Positions 57,990 to 64,000 of a DNA stretch of 64,000 bases are shown here, one piece after another (positions within the stretch are counted from its first letter, which is position 1; every line of letters begins with the position of its first letter). This stretch comes from Diphasiastrum complanatum. Its lineage: Eukaryota > Streptophyta > Lycopodiopsida > Lycopodiales > Lycopodiaceae. Where the stretch lies: positions 914,117 to 978,116 of the forward strand of contig CM055093.1 in assembly GCA_029204225.1 (NCBI GenBank), read 5' to 3'. Below the pieces are notes generated by a model. The model worked only from the letters and a program-made list of their open reading frames with translations. It made no database searches and had not been told where the DNA came from. The position numbers were made by a program, and so were the translations under genes.

Positions 57990-58044
57990 CAATCATTTAA
58001 CATAATGAATATCATAAATAACCAGATTAAGTTAGTTGTACATT

Positions 58045-59190
58045 TCAAACAAGTTGAATTAACAAAATTTTGGGTATGCATGCATACATGATGCACTGGA
58101 GGCGGTGGTGTGTTTTTGTCATGCAAAGAATCTTGGCTTGCATTCGTATCAAACTATCATGCAATTCTTTGATCCTTGACTCCACCTTTGCCTCCACTTT
58201 TGCCTCCACTTGTGAATCCACCCTTGCATCAACAAGTCTATCTACCTCTTCCAAGCTGACATAATTAGATCTATGCCTACGATCAGGTAGCGCTGCACCA
58301 AGACCACATCCTGGAGCACGTCCTCGATTTACTTTGCCAAAATAAGCATCTAGAGGAACGCTAGCCTCAACCCTGACGGTTTCATCCAAACACTAGCAAT
58401 TGGAAGAACAAATGAAATGTTAGTTGAAAATTAGAAATTGTTACATTGACCATATAGATAATTTTCTTTCAACAAACTTACATACCTGTAGTTTTTTCTT
58501 TGCAAATTCATTAAGCTCTCCATGATTTTTACTTCGTTTGAAAGTATGTGCACAAATGAAAAGCTCTCTTGCTGTTGGTTCTCGTCCTAACCCTTTTTTC
58601 CTATGACAAAATTGAAGAAGAAGTCACATACTTATAATATTACAAAAAAATTGACATAACAATTAGAGATTTAAAAAGCATACCATATCATCCTTCAACC
58701 CCACATAGCCAGCATGACCCCCATGCAAACTTCTCATGAATTTTTCACGATTTCTTTCTCTCATCTTCTGTTGAAAGCCAAATATACCAATAATAAAGTT
58801 AAATTGTACAAAACACTTTTTTTATACATAAGTGAAATACACTATTGTTTTATCTTGGATACCTCGTGTTCTGGAGAATCGTAAACTGTTGAAATTGGAG
58901 CCACTCTTCTTGATCTTGCAACTAGCGAGGCTTACTTGGCTCTTCTCGGCTATAGTTTTAAAGACCTATAAATTCACATCTTTGATACAAATTAGTTGAT
59001 ATGAACTATAGGTACAAATATGACTTCATAATTTAGATGAAAATTTAATTATTGTTCATTGCTATATTAAAAATACTATATAACTATACTTATTTCTATA
59101 AGAAAGTACCTCATGCCGTAAATTACAAAAGATATGTGAAAATTTGTCTTTGAAATACTTGTCCACATATTTACAGTTGTATGAAGCCTA
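58045..59190 (-). pseudogene. CACTA element second protein, intron-split
   Basis: Minus-strand exons with good splice sites. About 59,190-59,109: YNCKYVDKYFKDKFSHIFCN, ending CATGAG/GT. About 58,963-58,862: KIKKSGSNFNSLRF or, one base shifted, VARSRRVAPISTVYDSPEHE. 58,767-58,684: MRERNREKFMRSLHGGHAGY. 58,600-58,486: KKGLGREPTARELFICAHTF then LNEFAKKKLQ. 58,392-58,045: CLDETVRVEASVPLDAYFGK, a Gly/Arg turn, RLVDARVDSQVEAKVEAKVE and a stop at 58,045. The order N-R-x-x-R-x-x-H-x-x-G, G-R-EPT-x-x-E-x-F, then a coiled-coil end is that of plant CACTA Transposase_24 proteins. The phases of exons 2 to 4 do not all fit as I placed them, so either an indel or a wrong border exists. An active host gene is less likely. 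Confidence 0.65.
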
Positions 59191-59225
59191 ACACATGACA
59201 ATACAAAAACATAAAAAATGACAAT

Positions 59226-60050
59226 GGGAACCTATGGGAAGTGACAGGATAGAGAACGGGCATACTGGTAGCCTGAGACCTCCGTTCTAGTAGACCAGGG
59301 GTGGCCCTAGGTTCGTGAATCCGATATGGACCTGCTAGATCCATTCATGTCCAATTTTGACATCGTTTGGTCAATATGACCTTTCGTCCCGGGGAGAACG
59401 CTTTTAGGCAATGGAAATGACCTAGTTTGGCAATTTTCCATCAAAGGGTCCATTTTTCCGAACAGCGTCGGTTTCTCATATTGTCTATTCCGACCAGTGG
59501 GCGACGTCGAGGGGAACCTATCGGAATAGACAGGATGTTGAATGGGCCTACAGGTAGCCCGAAATCTCCGTTTGAAATTTGACTCAGAGAAGGGCTTCAG
59601 GGACAATTGGTGTTTGGTCCCAGAATTGGCTGAAATCACCTAGATTTCTAGACGGGGGGTGGTCCAAGGTTTCTGAATCCGATACAGACCCGATGGATCC
59701 ATTCATGCCCAACTCCGACATCGTTTGGTCAGTATGACCATTTGTCCCGGGGAGAACGCTTTCGGGCAATGGGAATGACCTAGTTTGGCAATTTTTCGTT
59801 CAATGGTCCATTTCTCCAGATGGTGTTAGTTTCTTGTGCTGTCTATTCCAGTTAGTGCAGTGACATCGAGTGGAACCTGTGGGAAGTGACAAGACATCAA
59901 ACGGGCATACTGGTTGTTTGAAACCTCCGTTTGAAGTTCGGCCCAGAAACGGGCTTCGGGGACAATTGGACAATCAGGGGTGGCCCTAGGCACGTGGACC
60001 TGATACGGACTTGATGGATCCATTCATGCCCAATTCCAACATCGTTATGA
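59226..60050. repeat. Tandem repeat, three copies, about 0.29-0.36 kb
   Basis: Unit starts at 59,226, 59,511 and 59,870 (gggaacctatgggaagtgac and variants). Shared blocks: catcgtttggtcaatatgac, ccggggagaacgctttt, gacctagtttggcaattttt. The first unit lacks 72 bases that the others have; the third is cut. It lies between the two CACTA genes. Confidence 0.85.
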
Positions 60051-60055
60051 CCTTT

Positions 60056-60560
60056 TTCTAGACTAAAATCATCATCTCATGCAAGAAACTGACATAAGTG
60101 ACAACCCAAAATATAGTCTTTTATTTTGGTTTATATGACAACATTTCAAAAGCCGTCATTTATGCCAAAGATGATAATTTTTTTGGTTTTATGGCTAAAT
60201 GTCTAAATAAGTGGCCAAATAAAAGGAGTTAGATGAATATGATATCATAACGCCCTTAAGTTGATATAAGTGTGTCATATATTTTGTAATACACGTTGAT
60301 GATATGTATTTCAGTGTATTAGTATCCAATGGTATTTAACACATTGATAGGTATAATATCCGATGTATAAATTTACACATATAAGATGAATATGATAGAT
60401 ATATGTGATATCTAGACTTAAGTCATTATTTCATGCAAAAAAATTGGCATAAAGGATGGCCTAGAAAACTCTCGTTTATTCTGTCTATATGATAGCTTTT
60501 CAAAAGGCATCATATATGGCAAAAATGACATTTTTCTAGTTTTGAATGGCTTATATGTAT
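60056..60560. repeat. Tandem repeat, two copies, offset about 355 bases
   Basis: tctagactaaaatcatcatctcatgcaag at 60,056 and tctagacttaagtcattatttcatgcaa at 60,411, with similar sequence for about 150 bases (gacaacatttcaaaag, gatagcttttcaaaag). No gene. Confidence 0.75.
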
Positions 60561-61034
60561 AGATGAGGAGGTGAAAAAAAGTAGTTACATTGAGATAACA
60601 ATATAAGAGTCTTGTTAAGAATTAGGATTTGAGGACCATGCAAAGTTCTACAATGACCTCCATGCATGTGAGATTGTACAAGATCTATGATAGATCAACT
60701 CAGATTTTCAAGATCTATCAAATGCACTTTAAATCAAGGCAAGAGCTCATCTACATCAAAAGTTAAGATCATCCAAAGACAAGCTAGTTTTTCACATCCA
60801 CATGAAAAAACTAAGTGCAATTCACTATGAGACACAAAACCAAGCCCCTTGCTCTCATGTAGAGAGATAAAGGCCACTCTCTCAAGTAGAGAGAGAATTT
60901 GCTACAAAGAAACAAGTCCAAAATTGCATTAACTCTCAAAAATATTGTATGTACAAAAATAGCACACTTCCAAATAGTAATGAATATTTGTCACAACATA
61001 AGAAATATAGACATCAAAGAACATTATAAGTACC
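60561..61034. other. No gene recognised
   Basis: Probably an intron or 3' part of the CACTA transposase gene. A short palindrome-like ctcatgtagagagat...ctcaagtagagagag lies near 60,855. Confidence 0.35.
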
Positions 61035-61260
61035 TGTAAAACGTTGAAGATGTGGTATGATGGAAAAATGCCTTAATACTTTTTGTGGCACTTTGGATTG
61101 TGGTTTTTTCCAGTGACTTTCTTTGCAAATGGGACAACTATTCAGACTTTCATATTTTCCATAGTATAATATGCAATCATTCACACATGCATGGATAGTG
61201 TGGTAACCTAGACCAATGTCCTTGATCACCTTCTTTGCCTCATAGGTGGAACATGGAAGT
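61035..61260 (-). pseudogene. CACTA (En/Spm) TNP2 transposase exon
   Basis: Minus strand: STYEAKKVIKDIGLGYHTIH, then HACVNDCILYYGKYESLNSC (family HACPNDC-x-LY-x-x-x-x-x-x-L-x-x-C) and PICKESHWKK, then VPQKVLRHFSIIPHLQRF. This is the Transposase_21 start region with its C-x-x-C ligands. It ends at a good splice donor (CAG/GTACTT at 61,034). Upstream a stop falls just before LPCSTYEA, so an acceptor near 61,250 is expected. The catalytic core is not found in the window. Confidence 0.85.
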
Positions 61261-62715
61261 CATTAGAGGAGTTTTGAGCTCCAAAAAAACCCTTTAAGAA
61301 TTCATGCAAGATGTAGTTTATATTATTAAAATATTATAACACTAATACTTTTGACTTGCCATAACTTTTTAATCGTAGCTCAAAAGTATGTCATCTAACA
61401 TATCATTGAAAGCCCTTGTTGAGCGCTTTTCAATGCACCAAACTCTGCTAAATTTGGACTTACTACTAAAAAGTTATGCCATTTTTAGTGTGGAATCAAA
61501 ATGTGGACTCAAAAAGATACGTTACATAGATTTCAAATTTGAGTGTTTTGATTGGTCCATGTGTAAGAAAAAATTGAGAAAAAATATAAAAAGAATCTTT
61601 ACAAAGGGAATAGATGTTCATGAAGCAAGGTCAATAGCTTATCAAAACTTGTTTGCAACCATCCATGGACCACCTTTAGATTATATAGACACAATATAGA
61701 AAATAATTTGCTTCTTTTGCATCCTTCAAACAATGGCTTCTTTGCATCTTCCATTAGAGAAGAAATTTTTTTGGCATCAACATCTTCATTTCCTTCTACC
61801 TTACTGATTGTAGCTTGATTCCTGTGCAAAAAGTACAAAAAGGACCAAGAGTGGATCCTAATCTGATCCTCAAGAGGGATTGGTTGTCGGATTACTTGAC
61901 CTATCAATCTACTTCAGATTAAGATCAATCTATATCAATTCTAGACACAAAATCCTAACAAGAACAATCATTAATTGAAGGTAAGTGTACTTTATGGTTT
62001 CACATGTGTGAAACATTGTCTGAGTACAGACTCCAACCTGAAAATAAAGTACACATTGATAGAACCTCAAAACAATCAAAACAAATGTAGACAAATGGAG
62101 AGAATCACTCAAAATTGCTTCCAAAACCAAGATTGGTGTCTCACAATGACTATGGCCAAATGTGGCTCTATATATACAATAAGTGGGAGCTCGTGGTACT
62201 GATCATCCCTATGATCCCACATGTGTGAAGGTGCTTTGTCATATGATGATTCATCATGCAAAACTGACACTTGGACAAAACCTTCTATTTTGAGCACTTT
62301 TGGTCCATTTTCCCTCTATATGGAGATCTACTTGGAAATCTTCTAGAAGTCAAAATTCGCCTACTTCAGCTTATTCCACACATGTGAGCTATCCTCTACA
62401 CATGGAATATGACACCTAACCAAAGGATGTGGCTCATGCAATCCATAGATTGATGCCATGTGTCATATGTCTAGAAAACTAGTTTTTGGCCTTTTTAGCC
62501 ACTAGAACTTGAATTAAATCATATGTACAACCTATATGATTATGGTACATGACAAGTACACTATTTTAACACGTGGGAACAGGCTCCACACATGTGTGTT
62601 TATCTATATACAAGATTTTTGGCCTCTACCAAGCTTATTTTTGCATTTTTCACAATTCCCATATTCACTGCCCTCATTAATATTGCATGAATCCTCACCA
62701 ATACGATTTTCACAT
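61261..62715. other. No gene recognised
   Basis: One plus frame at 61,388-61,699 (103 codons: LKALVERFSMHQTLLNLDL, KKKLRKNIKRIFTKGIDVHE) has no family I know. The rest is AT-rich with cacatgtgtgaa-type palindromes around 62,005, 62,220 and 62,590. Confidence 0.35.
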
Positions 62716-64000
62716 TCCAATGAGACCGTTTGGCACAACGGGACTTGCATGGCTATGCAAAGAGCAGTGACAGAGAGCCATAAAAATTTACAGGAGCAGA
62801 TTGGGTGGAAATCTGAGAAAATTGTGCAATTTTCAGATTCTATGAGCTATTGAAGACTTTCTCAGAAAATCTAATCATTAGCGGACAATTGGACACAAAT
62901 CGAATAGCTTTAAATTTGATCACTGAGCTAGAGGAAGGCCGACCTCAGTCAGATGATGAGCTGCAAGAGAAACCACAAAGAAATTGCAAAAATGTCCAAA
63001 ATATCCTTCTCTTCAAAGTTGCTAGGGTTTACAGGAGAAAAACGGTGGATCTTTCTCTGTCAGAAGTGTTTTGATAATCTGTAAATAGGTAAGGATGGGC
63101 GCTTGGATAGGGCAACCCTAACCGCAGCTGGCCGTGGAGTGCCGTGGATCAGCCAGGGAGCTATAGCAGTTTGAATAGGGCGGCATCCATAGCCACAAGC
63201 TTAAAGCTTCAAGCAAAGAGAAATGAAGGAGGAGAGAGATCGAGAGGGCAGTGACGGACAGCTCGTGCGCATCCAATCAGACTGAGAGGGTAGTGGTTGG
63301 AGAGCCTCGGCATATGGAGGAGCACGATTCAGCGCACCCAAATAGTCAACATCGTTGGATTTGGATCCAACGCGATCGATGGTCACAAAGAAGAGCTCGG
63401 GGAGCAATGTGGGCCATCAGATCTAGGGAGGCCAATGGATGCATTTGAAAGGGGCCTGAAGGGCAATGAAGAAAAGAAGTGGATATTCTTTAAAAAATTT
63501 CAAATGGATATTCATTGAAGGGACCCAAAGTCCAGAATGGACTTCACTTCATTAAAGTTCTTCAAAATGAAGAATCATTCAATTTTGCAAGGCAAATTGG
63601 TTTTAGGGTCTAACCTTGGCTAGAGGGCACCTTTTTTGGCCATCCTTGGGCCAAAATGACACCTGAAACTGGCTGCTCAGAGCCAACAGATAGAGCGATG
63701 TCATAGACTAGGTAGAAAGGCATTTTGTAGAGTTTGTGTTACCATTCTATCGAGTGGAATGCAAGTGACCTAGTGATGGGCTACATTCGCTGTTTGGGTA
63801 CCATAGGGCCAAATTCGGGGCAATTTTTGGCTGGTGAAACCTACTACAGGGTGGTACAATGAGGTATTATTGCTTTGAAATCATCATTACTTACTCCGAA
63901 AGTGCAGTTTGGTGCGTGACTACTCATCATTGGCAACAATTTTGAGAGGGCAAGCAATCACAGGTGAGAGATAAGCATGGTATGCCGGTTACAGGTGAAA
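62716..64000 (+). mobile_element. Internal region of the LARD-like family, copy 2, cut by the window edge
   Basis: Matches 18,345-19,470: gtttggcacaacggg, gcaaagagcagtgacagagagcca, gggacc...agaatgg, ttttttggccatccttgggcc, gatgggctacattcgct. Similarity is uneven, with large indels between 62,960 and 63,480. The LTR of this copy is not in view. No coding region. Confidence 0.7.

Noticed and set aside
61388..61699. 103-codon frame MSSNISLKALVERF
   Set aside because: Basic and open, but no recognisable family or codon-use contrast; not enough to call a gene.

Overview
The window is nuclear DNA from a land plant with a large, repeat-rich genome; the species cannot be fixed from the sequence. Support for a plant: a self-incompatibility S1-type secreted protein gene, fragments of a plant-type arginine decarboxylase, LTR retrotransposons with primer sites matching plant initiator tRNA-Met and tRNA-Asp, CACTA and Helitron remnants, and very long CT/GA microsatellites. 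I found no rRNA or tRNA gene, no CRISPR array and no bacterial-type operon. Almost all coding capacity belongs to transposable elements (TEs), most of them broken.

Layout. 0-5.4 kb: a TE protein fragment at the edge, an 870-bp dispersed repeat, then a DNA-methyltransferase-like TE gene remnant with its 3' end. 6.1-11.7 kb: a large inverted duplication (arms about 1.47 kb, spacer about 2.5 kb). Each arm holds an S1-like gene pointing outward with a CT tract between the TATA-like box and the ATG; the left copy is open, the right has a nonsense codon and a greatly expanded CT tract. 12-16 kb: a GIY-YIG nuclease ORF, two halves of a DUF7869-type TE gene in opposite orientation, and a Helitron remnant. 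17.6-21.7 kb: an LTR element without recognisable genes (LARD-like); a second copy of its internal region runs off the right edge (62.7-64 kb) and a third LTR lies at 36 kb.

25.9-36.0 kb: a roughly 10-kb Ty3/gypsy element on the minus strand with both LTRs, primer site, polypurine tract and gag-protease-RT-RNase H-truncated integrase. Its RT has lost catalytic aspartates. Where the integrase core should be there is an unrecognised reading region with an acidic segment and a coiled coil. 37-42.7 kb: Helitron pieces, a doubled arginine decarboxylase pseudogene, and another TE 3' end.

43.5-52.4 kb is the clearest structure. A CT-tract repeat is interrupted by a tandem Ty1/copia array (45,730-51,355; 5-bp target duplication AAAAA; exact 4,200-bp offset between copies; two full LTRs about 99% identical). 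The array carries an open 831-codon frame with gag, zinc knuckle and protease, but no recognisable integrase core or reverse transcriptase; the second half is unrecognised. 52.5-64 kb: a third copy of the methyltransferase-element 3' end, a rearranged gypsy element (gag on plus, pol on minus), a copia fragment, compound microsatellites, and a CACTA element with intron-split genes.

The only candidate host-type genes are the S1-like pair and the arginine decarboxylase fragments. The best candidates for something undescribed are the gag-protease-plus-unknown-ORF copia element, the extra coiled-coil ORF in the gypsy element, the TE family with methyltransferase-like and possibly GIY-YIG functions, and the S1 pair whose core promoter spacing differs by about 200 bp of CT repeat.
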